64,000 nt of DNA from Homalodisca vitripennis (Eukaryota; Arthropoda; Insecta; Hemiptera; Cicadellidae). The translations under genes and the position numbers were made by a program. The notes beneath the pieces are model-generated. The model was not told the origin of the DNA and did not search any database. It saw only the letters and a list, made by a program, of their open reading frames with translations. The stretch covers positions 126,987,001 through 127,051,000 of the forward strand of contig NC_060211.1 of the NCBI RefSeq assembly GCF_021130785.1, read 5' to 3'. Positions 36,130 to 49,267 of this stretch are shown piece after piece (position 1 is the first letter of the stretch; each line of letters starts with the position of its first letter).

Positions 36130-37900
36130 GATTAGGAAGTTTCATTATTACAATGCAGTTTTTAAGACCTTTCTCAAACATTAAATCATAGGGAAAATGC
36201 CTTATAGTGAATGGCAATGTTCATATCATCCTCACTTTGCTGTTTGAAGAAAGATATTACAACTCAGATGTATTCAGTTTTTAATACCTCAACTTTAGAC
36301 TGGGGTGGTAAGGTTTCAATAGTTCTATTGAAAAAGGACTAATTTGATTGAATGTATACTACTTGTTTTAATTAAGTTCAGGTATCATTGGTATGATCAT
36401 GGACATTGATGTTCAATATGTCCTTATGATGGAAAGACGGACTAAGTGTTTGACCGTACAACCTTGTTGATCCAGATTAATTTGGAATAGAAGTGATATG
36501 AATAAACATAAAATACAGTAAAAACACAATGATGTATGGATAAAGAATTTATTTTTTACAAATATAACAGTAAAAATTGAACCAATTTTTAATTTACAAA
36601 GGTTAATTATATACAAAACAAATAAATAATAAGGAATGTTGATTACTGTTTTGTAACATCTTAGTCTCTTTTGTTTATTTTTGGTGCATGCAAGTACAAA
36701 ATAGTCCATCTTGAGTAGATCACACAAATGTTCAAGGTCAATCATTTTTGTTGAACGAGTGTTAGATTTGTCGCAAGAGTTATGGCGATATCTTCCAGTG
36801 TCTTCATTATCAGAATCATTTTCACCTCTCTGTTACTATTGAAGAAGAAGCTGCTTTTACAATTTCTACAGAAGTCATCACATTGATGATATTGTTAGTT
36901 TAAAGCCTATCATTTATATCTTCCAAATTTACAGTGATCAAGCTCTTGTAAACCATAGCTACTTTGTTATAGTATTGTACTCATCATTATGAACCACGAC
37001 AAAAGTGTTAAAAAGTCATGCTGGAAATTTAACAACAATTTTTATTTGTCAAAAATTAACTTTCTTCACTCTGTAAAGCCGATCCAGATAAACGACTTAA
37101 GGATAAAAGAGGTTGTATTTTATTTCTTAATCAAAGAATGGTTTTTGACATTTCATTGAGTCCATATGTGCTTGGAATGGTTTTAGCGAACCAGCTTCGT
37201 AAAGTCCTTGATTATTTCAAAGAGAAAGCAGAGAAACTAGTTCAGTTAAATAGACAACTACTGTGTTACTTTGGTACAATATGAAAAGTAGCTAGATGGT
37301 TAGATTCTTAAATTCAGCAGCTTCTAAGCTCAGATTTGTGTTTATACATTTGGATATCTAACCAATAAACTCAAGAGGCATAAGAGAATATTCTTGGACT
37401 TGCAACTGTGTTTCTGATCATTTGAGTTATAACCACTGAAAATTCTTTGGTTGTCACATGAAGGACTTTTCTGTGGCTCAGAAAATGTATAGTCTTATTA
37501 GATTTTCCATGCCAGTAATTCTGTTTCAAAGTAAACTTACAAATATCCTAGGTTGGAACAAATAAACAAATCAAAAATCAAGATTGAAATGATCCACTGA
37601 CTAGGGTTTTGGTGAAGAATATTTTGGAGTGATACAAAGATCCATTTGTTATGTGAGATTAAAGTCCTCAGTGATTTTCATCAACCCAGATCTGAGTTTA
37701 ACTTCAACCAAGTATCAGCTTGCAAGAAAATTTTTCATACCTGGTGCAAGAAGAGGTATAGCGTATTTATTTGGGCTGAGACTGCAGAAGATACCAAATT
37801 GAGTTTACTGATGGTCAATTCTAAAATGGCCCCAACAAAGAATGTTACTTTTCCACAACTGGAAGCGATAGCTACACTAATGGGAATGAGTTTTTTCCCT
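36130..37900 (+). pseudogene. Eroded BEL/Pao-type LTR retrotransposon pol relic
   Basis: At 36225-36300 the frame gives YHPHFAV followed by KKDITTQMYSVFNTST, matching the BEL/Pao RT motif YLPHHAVxKxxSTTTKxRVVFDAS. At about 37640-37880 FHQPRSEFNFNQVSA and LLMVNSKMAPTKNVTFPQLE match the region where Pao pols read AKSRVAPLKxxTIPRLEL. The sequence between is unreadable and no LTRs were found. Identification rests on two short motifs in the right order and distance. Confidence 0.5.
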
Positions 37901-37945
37901 TGTAATTCAAAGTTTTGGTTAGAAAATATAAGATTTGACATGTAG

Positions 37946-39398
37946 TCTTATTTTTATGTTGTTCTAACGTGGATCTGTAGATGTCAGCAGTTGTCAATGT
38001 TTGTTAAACATTAAATAAATAAAATTATCTCAGAGACCTAACCTCAGCATGTACAAAGTGACATACTATCCAGAGGCTGTATACTATCACAAGTTAGTGG
38101 TGCACGATAGTGGGAGGGTCCAAGTGGTCAATCAGATGTTACACTTAGTCTCAAACGAAGTCAATTAAAAACAGCAAGTTTTGTTTGTTCTGCTCATGGA
38201 AAACAATGTGATTCTGTAATAATTTGTATCAGAAGAATTGTGTATCTTCCTAAGGCGTGGCAAAATTTCTTAACTTCATTTTTGGTGACACCTTGTTTTA
38301 CTGATAAATTAATTTAAAACAGAGTGTGACAAATGAAAAGTATCTCAATGCTGAAATGTTTTAATTCTATCCAAATGATTATTTTCTATTACAATAAATG
38401 TTGGGTGATTATTTTTATTTTTGCAGTGTATAGAGCTGCAAATCTCTTTACTAAGCACGTCTGCACTAATCTAGTTACATATCAAAAAGGGAAATACCAT
38501 AAACTCTACATTTTCACAATGGAACCAATTTCATTGGGTTAAATATTAAATATACCTTCTATTATTTTGATTTGACAAGACTGAGGAAACTTGAAATAGC
38601 TGTACTGCAAATCTCAAAAACTTCTTCACTTGTGATAAGATCTGAATAAATCATGAATTATTTTCTGATGGGTGCTGGTTTAAGAGACTGACTTGTAACA
38701 TAAAGTGTGTTGTCATTGTTAAACCAGTTTTTTAAAACATTTTACTAAGATTTGGAGTATGTTGTAATGATTTATAATACTCGATTTTAATTAAATAAGG
38801 TTCTGTTCGTCATATACTCATACAAATCTATTCATTTAAAAAAAGTACATTATTAAATTTAGAAATCCTTTGCCATCTTATATTATACAAAGGTTGCGGG
38901 GAGGGAGGGGGGTAATTGTCAGTTGTACTCTACCACAGATGTTATTTATTGCCTATTATTTATTATTGTTTATTATTTATATCACTTTTATTGCCTGTCC
39001 AAATTATGAGGGAACAACTTTTTTACACAATTAAAGAACAATTGTGTTTAGAAAGAAAACTCAATCGTTCTCTACCACAGATGTTTATTTACTGTGTTTG
39101 TTGACAGAGTGTTCTCTGTCCGTACTAGCCATAGCACGTAAATTTAATCCAGCAAGTTACTATTATATAGCCAACATTGTTGTTTTGCCTGCCACTGTAC
39201 AGCGAGAAGATCATTGTTAGCTAACGTATTATCTCATTTATACGATTGTCTCTAGTACCAGTAGTAAAACATAGTTTAAATTATAATAAATTGAAAGCTT
39301 TGTGTTGTATTTTAAAAGATAAAAGGTAATTCACTTTTATTTCATGTCCACTTTAAGTTTGTAACTCAGGAAGAAAAAATTATTATAAATTGTTACAG
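37946..39398. other. End of staufen intron 7
   Basis: AT-rich. A short direct repeat (CTCTACCACAGATGTT at about 38930 and 39071) is present; no gene or element is recognised. Confidence 0.4.
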
Positions 39399-39572
39399 AT
39401 CTCCAAAAAAAGAGCAGCAGAAAAAATGCTGGATCAGCTCAAACTTCTGCCTCCCACAACAACAGTCACGGCTGCTAACTGTGCAGGGGCAATCAGAATG
39501 AAAAGAAAATCAAATCCTGCCAAGAAAAAATCTCGTAATCTCATAAAAGTCACTTGTTCAAATTCAAATAAG
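39399..39572 (+). CDS. stau: staufen coding exon 8 (end of dsRBD3 and basic linker)
   Basis: It codes for residues 338-395. ISKKRAAEKMLDQLKLLPP is the final helix of dsRBD3 with its RNA-contacting lysines. A Lys-rich linker (RMKRKSNPAKKKSRN) follows. It sits after the 10-kb intron 7, which is filled with repeats. Phase 0/0. Confidence 0.95.
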
Positions 39573-41274
39573 GTAATTCAATTTTATCATAATTAGCAGT
39601 CACTATTTTTATGGTTATGTATAAACAAAATATTGGTTATGATTTTTGGACTGTAAAATATAATAGGCCTGGACTTAGTCTTGTTATATAGCAGTTGTAG
39701 ACCTGAGACTAAGATGGGCTCTTCCTAAGCCATACGACCTCCGCATTAACCCGTTAATATAATAAAAAGGTGTCCACTGGTTGGTATCAGCAGTGTATCA
39801 TATATCATGGTTTAAACTACCTGAAGTGACTGTACAATATGGATGGAGACCATCTGATATTGGGTAATAAATTTTATGGCACTTGCAAGGCTCATATAAT
39901 GGCTCATTCATCCATTATATTCATCGGCCCACTTGGTCATTCCCAATTCAGCTTCAAATATGTAATTTATGTGTTGGAGTCTATTTAACATCAATTAAAA
40001 AAAGTCTGAAGTTCAAAATTGTATTTTTGAAAGCTTAGAAATGTTCAATTTTAAGAAATTAAGTGTTTTATTAATTAAACGTAGCATTTTATGCATCATG
40101 ATTTTATTCATTTTTTATAACTGGAGGAATTTAAAACTATTATTGATATTTTAAATTACAATCCTATTTTTATATGGTGTATTTATTTATAAACTTGTAG
40201 TAATTTATAAGATTTAAACAATGTTGGTAATAACTTATTAGTCGCTGTACTGATAACAAATTTAATAGTATATGACAATTAAAGGTATGTTGTGAATATC
40301 ATCAAATTTTTATTTAAAACAACATACTATTAATTGGATTCAAAAATAATATTTTCTTATTTACTTATAAATTAGAAAATCAATATGAATATTATTTATT
40401 TTGGTGTTACTTACAATTGGATATAGAAGTATTTCGTTGGTAATGGGCAGTGTTTTAAAAGTTATTACTTTTTATTCATTTACAAAAAATACTGTATGTT
40501 AAATATTCTCTGTATAATAGATCAAATATAAACTTAAATTTCTCGATAAATTGAGTTTTTGAAATTTATATATCACAACCTTTTTATGTTTTTGGGTGGA
40601 AATTTCTCCTTTTTTTAATGTGATGATAATGAAACTTGCAATCTGTACACTAAGTTTTTACTGCTTCAATTTGATACCGAATTTAATCTGTCAGTTTTAC
40701 AATATTGTTTTATTAAAGTTAAGTGTCGGTGATCATGTTTATGTAGTACTGTAATTGAAAAACTATACAAAGGAATTCTTTATATACAGTTTTGTTAATT
40801 GTTTAAAAATTATTATTAGTTAATTATGTTTGTATATTTCTTTGTTTTTATTTATCTAAAGTGGTGGAACTGTTTTACAATACTATAAGGCCTTTTCTAC
40901 TTTTTGATAATTTGCAAATTTATATTGTTTTTAACCATGTCTTGAATTTATAATACAGATAATTAATGAGGTAATTAAAATCAGAATGAAATTGAATGAT
41001 GAGAATAATTACAATCATTATTAACATTATAAAATATTTACATCAAAGTTTGTTGATGACAATCTTTGATAAATCGAACCTCAGTGTTTTGAATTTATAT
41101 ATCATGTCAGGTTGAATATGTCAAGATGCAACTGTTTATTTAACCATTACATTTATCCTCAACTCATTGACTTCAGAGTTATTCAGGGAACTGAGTACGG
41201 TTGTATTGGCTACTATAGTTTGTGATTCTGAATCTATGAAAAACTATAGTCAATAAATGGATTTTTTCCTCTAG
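39573..41274. other. staufen intron 8
   Basis: Very AT-rich, with no recognisable coding or repeat structure. Confidence 0.45.
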
Positions 41275-41424
41275 GAAAATAACTCGGAGAATACTGAAAC
41301 AGTAGACGAAATCAATCCAATCTCAAGGCTAATGCAGATCCAGCAAGCAAAGAAGGAAAAAGAGCCCATATACACATTGATGGAAGAAAGAGGCCAGACA
41401 AGAAGAAGAGAGTTCTTTATGGAA
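41275..41424 (+). CDS. stau: staufen coding exon 9 (first half of dsRBD4)
   Basis: The acceptor is TTTTTTCCTCTAG and the donor GAA|GTATGT. It codes for residues 396-445. [18 protein letters not shown] matches the start of Staufen dsRBD4, continuing to TRRREFFME. Phase 0/0. Confidence 0.95.
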
Positions 41425-41689
41425 GTATGTACAATACATTTAAGTCAATAATCTGTAGGAAGATGGAAAAACCTTTCCTCTCTAGTTTAATTATTTTACA
41501 ATTTAACATTAAGAATATTGTTTTACAGTTTGTCAATCAAAAGAGTAATGAGTTGAAAGAAATGGTAAAACTCAACTTTAATATAAAATTAAATAGTTAG
41601 TCAAAATTCTAAATGTCCTTTTCAGTTTGTAAGAATTTGTTCAACAATTTGACATGATTTCAAGTAGATATTACAATATTTATTCATAG

Positions 41690-42420
41690 AATAGAATAAC
41701 TTTATTCATCCAATAATTAAACGTTTTACTCAAATGTATTGACATGTCAACAATATTAAAAGATTAAAACAAGCGTGTCATATAACAGTAACAATAAGGA
41801 CACAAAATTCATTAAAATCCAAAGCAAATTTAACTTAAAAAGATATGATCGGACACTGTACTAAAATCAGTTAGTGTCCGTTGTTTTGTTAAAAATTCAC
41901 TTACACTATAAAAAGGATGGTTTAATAGAAACTTATAGATGTTATTTTTATATTTACAATAACTTAATTGTCTAACTTCTAATGGTAACTCATTGTATTA
42001 TCTGCAAAACAAGATTAGAAGACTAGTATAGCTTATGATGTGGAACATCGATCAGTGTTATAACCATGTAGAAAATTAACTCTAGCACAACGCAATAAAA
42101 AATATACAGACTAAAAATGTTAATAAGTTAAGCACTCCAGTAATGTCATTTTATTATTCCAGTCATAATTATTCACAGCCATTTTCGGCATAAAAACATT
42201 TGTACAGTTTGAGAGGCTTCTCCCCACACTATTAGGCCATAAGTCAGATGAGCTTGAAACAAACCAAAATAAGCCTGCCTGAGATCGTCCTGATCTAACT
42301 CAACACAAAATCGTTTCATAGCAAATATAATTTTACTTAATTTATTTTTCAGGCCAATTATATAGTGTTGAAATGAAAGTTTACACACCTTAAGATTTTC
42401 TAGTACTTTTCTTGATGAAT
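41690..42420 (-). pseudogene. 3' fragment of a CR1/Jockey-type retrotransposon, minus strand
   Basis: On the minus strand MCKLSFQHYIIGLKNKLSKI, FAMKRFCVELDQDDLRQAYF and AHLTYGLIVWGEAS is the C-terminal RT region (YGLxxWG motif). It is followed by about 430 bp of non-coding sequence and a 3' end at about 41690 with AATAAAGTTATTCTATTCTA in complement. It is 5' truncated and lies in staufen intron 9. Confidence 0.8.
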
Positions 42421-43361
42421 TTATTTCAATTCAATTAAGTTTTAACTGAACCACTTTTCATAAATATTAAAATATTTAATAAACACATATGACATAATTT
42501 ATAAATCCTTCAACTGTTATTTGTTAGATTGTGGCTCTTTCCAGTGTTTTGTAAAGACACCCCTTTTTCACTAAATACTATGATTTTTTAATTACACTAC
42601 AATTTTACATATACGTATATAAATATGTATTCCTGTTTGTCATCGGATTATGCTCATATTTTTATCGCTAAAATATTAATATTCTGATTCTAACATAAAT
42701 AGTTGCCAATTCCCTTCATTTGATTACAAGAATTCCAATTTAAGAGTTTATAACCAGAAATTTACACCACACAGTTGCACATGTGTGTACATACTGGTGT
42801 GTGTGGCTAGTTCATTAAATTTTGAATAACTTGGTCATCTTAAATTTTACATGATTTTAGAAATATGTATAATTGTGTTCACAAACTTGAAACATTAAAT
42901 ACTGTATTAAATCTCCTTATTATTAATAATGTTTTCTTAGAATATAATAAATATTGTTCTGAATAAGATTTAGTACATAAAAGTATGTATTTATTACTAT
43001 AGTATTTATTATTGTGAATTTTAATGCAAGAGCTAGCAAAACTTTTTCATAAATATTTGTGGAGCAAGTAAAATCATTAAATACAAAAAATTTTGGCTGG
43101 CAGAAATTTGTTTAGACTAGATATTTGATTTATTTGGCAACTTTTATTTTTAAGTCACATAACACCTCTGTATTGGGGCCTCAAACTCTAAAAGATGTTA
43201 TAATTTTATGCTACACCAATTCATCTCATTTGTGTCACAAATGTAATGATGACCTATAAAGGAAATGGTTAGTCTGTTATTTGATCTGGCTTGTGTGGTT
43301 TACAAAACATTTTTAGTTCAGTTACTAATGGGTTTGCTAATTATTTGTGGTCAATTTCAAG
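42421..43361. other. Remainder of staufen intron 9
   Basis: AT-rich; nothing recognised beyond a short TGTGTG tract near 42795-42805. Confidence 0.4.
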
Positions 43362-43511
43362 GTTACGGTTGGGGAACACTCATTCGTCGGATCTGGGCCT
43401 AATAAAAAGATTGCCAAGAGAAATGCAGCAGAAGGTTTACTGCAGAAACTCGGATACTCGAGTGTTACACCAGGAAAACCAAGACTGACATCTGCTGAAG
43501 TCAACAGAAAG
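43362..43511 (+). CDS. stau: staufen coding exon 10 (second half of dsRBD4)
   Basis: It codes for residues 446-495: VTVGEHSFVGSGPNKKIAKR completes the strands of dsRBD4, then NAAEGLLQKLGY. The GxGPNKKxAKRNAA pattern is a standard dsRBD C-terminal half. In fly and human Staufen, domains 3 and 4 are the RNA-binding core. Phase 0/0. Confidence 0.96.
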
Positions 43512-45472
43512 GTATTAAATTTCTTTATGATTTTAATTTAACAATGAATTATTTGATCAATATGGTATGGATATTTTCCATGTTTTCCATTGTTTTTTTA
43601 TATATTTATTCTTCAGGTGGATGAATAACTAACAATATAAAATTATGCATTATATAAAATTAGAAAATTATTTCAAGAATCTAAAATATAACATACAATT
43701 TGTGTTTTACGTCTACAAATATCATTTTGAACATGCTCAAATTAAAAAATATAAAATACAAATCAAAGATGATCATAGGATATACACTTATATCGGCAAA
43801 CTGGTGACAGAGTAAATTTGAGATAAATAAATAAACCAGGAACAGAGTATGAAAGGACCAAACAGAATATAATTGAAAAGTTATTGCACAGACAAATGGA
43901 TGGACTGTCCTTTGACCTTTCGACCCCGAAATTAACAGTTCTTCCTTGTATCAAGTTCCAAGTCTACAGGATCCTTTTACTAAGAGTTATTACACAGACA
44001 GACGGAGAGACTACAACACAGATTTAAGGAGGTTCTGTTGTGTAATAAACTAATGATATGTAACGATTCAGGCATTAATACCATAAATATGTATTGTCAA
44101 GTTACTCTCTTATTAGAGAGTCCATTTTTACAAATGTGTGCAAATTGGGCACATGTCCAAAAGTAAGAGGCTTAAGGGCATACTTTTGTTGATCAAGAAA
44201 TTAACAGAAAGAGAAACGTTGTTGAGAAACTCTCATGGCATATAAATAAGATTAATTGTAAGATAAACGAATTCATCTAAAGCAATGAGACCAACTGTAG
44301 ACTTTTATTTGTTTGAAAATTAATTTAAAATAAAGAAGCTGAAAAGTATATTTTTGTGTATCTTATATGTAATAAAAACAGTAGCTGCAAAGGTATTCTA
44401 CCACTGATAATGTTTAGTTATCACATATCCAGCAGTTCAACCATGGAGCAAGGAACAATTTAAAAATTTGAAAACGAGAATATCTTCATCTATTCCCATA
44501 ATCCAAAAAGATATATCAGAAACATTTAGCTTGAAGAAATTACAATTCGCAGTTCTCAGGCAATGATGATTGGTACTACTGACTCAAGAGATTATCAGCA
44601 GAAATTGTGGATGAATGTGCTCACTCTTAAACTACTCATTGTGTCTGAGTGTCTTTACTGAAACAAAAGTGAGAGAATAGAGAAAGTTCATTGAGAGGAG
44701 AAACTCTTTTCGTGGCATACCCAGATCAAAAACACGGTTCTGCCTATAAATTGCAATAAGCTTGTTTACCATTGTGCTAACATGACTTGAGACTTGCTGA
44801 TGGGTTACTTGAACTTGCAGAGTTGTTCAGTAGCCAGTAGTTAGTTTGCCATGCTCCAAGGTTTGGTTTTTCAGGAAAGTACTATTAAATGTTCTGCAAT
44901 CACCACTTTGCCCAGTTGTTATTTTAATAACCAATCCAATAAAATATTTACTTAAATATCTAGATCTTCATGTTTTACACCATATAAGCAGTTTGATGCA
45001 ATATGTAATTTTTTATTTCGTAGCAGAGATCCACTGAGCGTAAAGAAGTTTATCAGAACTGGTTGTTTTAAACCCAGCCCTTGGCTGAGCCTGGATCAGT
45101 GAAATTCTGTATTGACCTCTGGACATATTAGTACTATTTACATTGTATTGTTCTGACTCATCCCTTATTCTTTTGGTAATATCCATCTCCAAACCTGTTA
45201 CTATAAGGTAACAAATATCTAATTTAGTTCTTTAGTTCATTTAGTTATTAATATTTTGTGTGCTGTTCATAATTACTTTTTGTGTTTACAATATGTCTTG
45301 TTAATGATTGAGCTACTTAAATTTAATGCTGAAAATTCCACCAATTGATAGACAGAAATGCTTCAATTTCACACACTATAAAAACAACTATTGTGACTCG
45401 TACGATTTATGTACACCCTTATTTGTTATCTATTCTGCTTGAGTATGGTATAATAAGTATGATGAATGTTAG
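43512..45472. other. staufen intron 10
   Basis: No gene recognised. A stretch near 43780-44030 is somewhat less AT-rich, with two CACAGACA-containing blocks (about 43887 and 43992), but it has no identifiable protein or RNA motif. Confidence 0.4.
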
Positions 45473-45629
45473 GTGTTTGTGGAGGCGGAGAACACGATGA
45501 AGGTGTCAGTGGGAGGTAGTGGAGGGCGACAGCTGGTGCCTGGACTGCTACTCATGTCTGACAACCATGTCACTACTGGGAAGAACAATGGGTATCCACC
45601 ACAACACAACACGAGGGTGGCTCCTAAAG
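45473..45629 (+). CDS. stau: staufen coding exon 11 (linker between dsRBD4 and dsRBD5)
   Basis: It codes for residues 496-547. GGSGGRQLVPGLLLM is the conserved RQLVPGLL motif found in the Staufen linker before the C-terminal region, where vertebrate Staufen has its tubulin-binding region. The donor is AAAG|GTACCA, phase 1. Confidence 0.92.
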
Positions 45630-46969
45630 GTACCACTTCACTGTATTAGTTTGTAAATAACAGGTTTATATTTGTGAAGAACTGATTTGTGTCTAAAAAG
45701 TAGTATACTTTTGAGCTGAATACTAAATAATCTTTTCTATATAAACTAGACATTGTTAGATGTCACAACTGTGTCAACATCAGTGACAAGTAAAATCTAC
45801 AAAGTTGAAATTTATACAAGCCAGGTACAAGTTAATTTCCATGCTGTACAAATCTATGCTTTCGATGATATTTAATTAAATTTTCACAAAGGTAACAATT
45901 TTTCAGGTAATATTAAATTTGATTCTGGTTAAAATTGTAGCCAAATGTTAAAATTTAAGCATGTTTATTTTTTAAACTACACATTACATTATTAGCCTAT
46001 TATAGAGTCAGTAACAAAAGCCATTCTAGCAACAGCTGTTGTGCAACTAAGATTAAATCACAGGATTTTTCTTGCACTCCTTCAACAGGATTATTCCTGA
46101 TCTTAATTCAGTTACACATCTGTCCAAAATTGTGTCTTGTTTTTCATGGCCAAGTAAGTTGTAACATTTTTATTGTACTCTTTCTTTCCTTTAAATAATT
46201 CTCAAATCGTTGTTATTTATAGATTTTTTTATATGATATGGGTTTTATTGTTTATGATTGTCCCATGTAATCATGAAAGTCAAAAGGTTTTTTGTCATGG
46301 TTATGCTTGTTTAATACAATAATAGCCTAATTTTTGTTGCATTTTTTAATCCTGGAGCTGGCAACTATAACTCCTGTAGTGGCAGGCTATTTTTGCTCCT
46401 TTTACAAGCACTTATTCTAAATTATCTTTACACTTCAAATATTGTGTTTTTATAATGATGTTATATGTTGTTTTATTCAATAATATTTTTAGAATAATAT
46501 AACATACTATTAAATGTAACTCATTGATTTTCATATTTTTTACATTAGGTAAAACTTTAAATTTAACAGTTAAATTTATGTAATTTTGGAGTGGACCACA
46601 CTTAGCAAACTAATATAAAGTTGAAAATTGATAGTTCCAAAATAACTAAAAGATATTAAAACGGTCTACTTTCAGAAAATATATAGTTTTTATAACAAGA
46701 AATTATTTTTTAACCTATTTAAACCAACCTAGGCCTATTTCAAAATACTTGGTTTGGTTTAAAACAACGCTTACCGGCAAAACACTGAAACTTACATAAA
46801 GTTGAAATAAAAATAGACAATTGTATAATATATTTTGTCACTCACATAATCAAACAGAACAATACTTATTGTTCTTCAGGTAATAAATATAAAATTCAAC
46901 CACTGAAGTAAATTTTACCAAACGACAATAACAACACAGTAATTGTAGACTCAGCAGGCAAGGATGGTG
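45630..46969. other. First part of staufen intron 11
   Basis: AT-rich; no recognised feature. Confidence 0.4.
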
Positions 46970-47120
46970 TTCTTGAGAAACAATGACAAACAATCAGGAT
47001 CATATCAGTTAAGAAGGAAGAATAAGATTTATCAGTCAGTTGTGAGAACTGCAGTTCTGTGGTACTCACCCACTCTGAAAGTAAAAAAAGTAAGGTGCAG
47101 AAGCAGTTCTGCGTGTGTTA
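46970..47120 (+). pseudogene. Possible small non-LTR RT C-terminal remnant
   Basis: One frame reads QLRRKNKIYQSVVRTAVLW, which resembles the LRxKxKIYxxVVRPAVLYG block after the RT core of some non-LTR elements. It is a single short match without supporting motifs, so chance resemblance is possible. Confidence 0.25.
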
Positions 47121-47440
47121 CAACATGAAAAGATGTGAAAAAATGTGTCTTTATAATAATATAGCATCATTCCATTTGTTGAGGACTTGCACTCAACAAA
47201 ACTATGATGTAATATCAACATTTCTTACATTTTAAGTTATTTATGTATATGATTTTTGTGCATAGTGAATACTTAATTTTGAACTACATAAAAATCTCTA
47301 ATTTTTCACTTCTGGGAACCATTTTTTCTCTTGAAAACCATTTTATGATAGTAGAAAATGTTACTACTCCCGAAAAGATTGAAGTAAAAGGGATTTACTA
47401 TACATGTCTGGTTTAATCTTAAATTTTTTACTACTTGTAG

Positions 47441-47622
47441 GTCATTCTGTCAACATCCAAGCTACAGCTGCGATGGCGAAGGAATACTTGAATGGAACCA
47501 ACCCAATGTCAGTTGATGCCATGAATGATGGCAAGAGCACCCCTGCTGTTAGGCCAAAAGATCAACTCTTATACCTCGCACAGCTCTTGGGTTTTAGAGT
47601 CCAGTTTTCAGATTTCCCTAAG
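47441..47622 (+). CDS. stau: staufen coding exon 12 (start of dsRBD5)
   Basis: The acceptor ACTACTTGTAG joins with a split Gly codon. It codes for residues 549-608. After a Ser/Thr-rich linker, KDQLLYLAQLLGFRVQFSDF is helix 1 and strand 1 of dsRBD5. That domain mediates protein contacts (Miranda in fly, dimerisation elsewhere) more than RNA binding. The donor is AAG|GTAAAT. Confidence 0.95.
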
Positions 47623-48084
47623 GTAAATACTAAATATAGATAGCATTTCTCAGATAAAAACAGAATATTTAAATACTCTTAATCAATAATCTTATATTTC
47701 TGTAATGAGAGCCTTACTTACACTTCTACACTAAACGTTTTTGTGTCAAATAAAAAAAATAAAATAGTAATTATATAAAACTTAAGATATAGCAAGTTCT
47801 TTTCATAAACCTAAAATGTCAATGTACATATCATAATTGCATTTCAATGAACAATCATTTATTTTTCTTCAAAGTATTGTTTATTAATTTGAGAGTTGAG
47901 TGCTTATCATGCATTTGAAAGTAAAAAGAGGAAACAGCTGCTGTTTCAAATTTGGACAAAGATTGCACTTGATTTTACACTTAGATCACCAATAAACTAT
48001 TATAAAGTTATTCTGTATCAAGTACACTGCTTTCAAGTTTGTATATATACTATCCTACTGTATTTCATATTTTAGACACACTAA

Positions 48085-48295
48085 AATGTAAATGTTGCTA
48101 CGGTCCCCACGTTGCTGTACCTATTCTGCTACAATCCACTTTGGTCGCCCTTCTGCTACGGTCCAGTCCCCAGTTGGCTGTACGATTTTGCTACGTTCCA
48201 GGCCCCTGTTTGTTGTCCCAATTTTCTCACAATCGGTATTCAAAGTGTGCTGCCCCTCATTGGTTGTGCGACTTGCTTCGTGTTGGCTAACTCAT
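48085..48295. repeat. GC-richer degenerate short tandem repeat in intron 12
   Basis: Variants of TTGCTACGGTCC, CCCCA-GTTG-CTGTAC and TTCTGCTAC(A/G)(A/G)TCC recur two to three times at roughly 55-60 bp spacing. The patch is open in three forward frames, which is a by-product of the repeats and few A residues. No protein similarity is seen. Its origin is unknown. Confidence 0.5.
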
Positions 48296-48653
48296 ATTGT
48301 TCCAAGTTGATATTTAAATAACGATCAAACTTCAATGTCTGTGGTGTTGTTGAAAGTGTAGTTTGTATTAATGAAAGTAGGCTACACGTTATATCACTAG
48401 CACTGGGTCTATATTATCTCAGGTTTTTTAAGTAGGTTGAATAATGGTTCAAACTTAATACTACTCTTCTGAAAGTTCTGATCAATATGATTGTTTATAT
48501 CATAATAAAGTTCACAAAATATTCACTGTTCTTACCAATCACTTTGAATCAAATAAGTTTTGAAAGTAATATTCTTTAATTTAAAGCTTGTTATCTTACT
48601 TACCACATTTCTTTGTAGATGGGATACTCAATGAAAGACAAAGCAAATGACTT

Positions 48654-49267
48654 TGACGTCAATTTATTTTATATTATACTGTCTAATTCTACTCACTTTG
48701 CTTTGATTTTTGTTCACTAACACAACATCCCATCCCTAATTACAACTTCAATGCACTATTGTACAGGTTTCAAATTTCATCTATACGAGTAGACGTCCTT
48801 ACTGCTTCAAGTCCAGACAGAGAAGAAGGGATTCGCATACCGGTTCACACAATGTTCATCCCCTCTCCCGTTCAAATCAGCGTCTTCACGATTAAATATA
48901 ATTTGATTCTTTTCTTATAATTGTCAAAATGTATCACGTTCACTATAATTGATCAATATTTAAGTCTTTCTATTTTCTTTTATTATTTTTCTAAAGCTTT
49001 TTTTATTTAAATTTTTAGCAACATGTGCTTTCTGACGTCATCAATACGCAAGTCATTTTATCCCACAATTGGCTTTTCTGCGTAATTTTATTTAGTACTT
49101 TTGTAAAACACGATTTTGGTTATGTATAACTCATTTTAATTGAATTAAATTTGTTCCCGTATAAAGTTTAATATATTTCTCCGTTATTAATTAAATAAAT
49201 CTCAATTCCAACAACATGTGATTCACTGACGTCACAGTCTGCCGATTCACTGACGTCACAGTCTGCC
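48654..49267. promoter_or_regulatory. Cluster of four TGACGTCA (CRE/ATF-type) sites
   Basis: The palindromic octamer TGACGTCA occurs at 48654-48661, 49033-49040, 49227-49234 and 49251-49258. The last two lie in an exact tandem duplication of a 24-bp unit (49220-49243 and 49244-49267). CREB/ATF and bZIP factors bind this octamer. The cluster is in staufen intron 12, so an intronic enhancer or promoter is possible, but no transcript start is evident. Confidence 0.5.

Noticed and set aside
36413..36745. Minus-strand open frame of 110 codons in intron 7
   Set aside because: Low-complexity Phe/Ile/Leu-rich sequence with no motif. The plus strand here carries the BEL/Pao traces.
38930..39090. Direct repeat CTCTACCACAGATGTT about 140 bp apart, considered as LTR ends
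   Set aside because: Similarity ends after about 20 bp and there is no TG..CA border, primer-binding site or polypurine tract.
48611..48661. Possible extra staufen exon after an acceptor-like CTTTGTAG with ATGGGATACTCAATG
   Set aside because: The exon 12 to exon 13 junction already keeps dsRBD5 intact and in frame. An insert here would break the domain, and no good donor follows.
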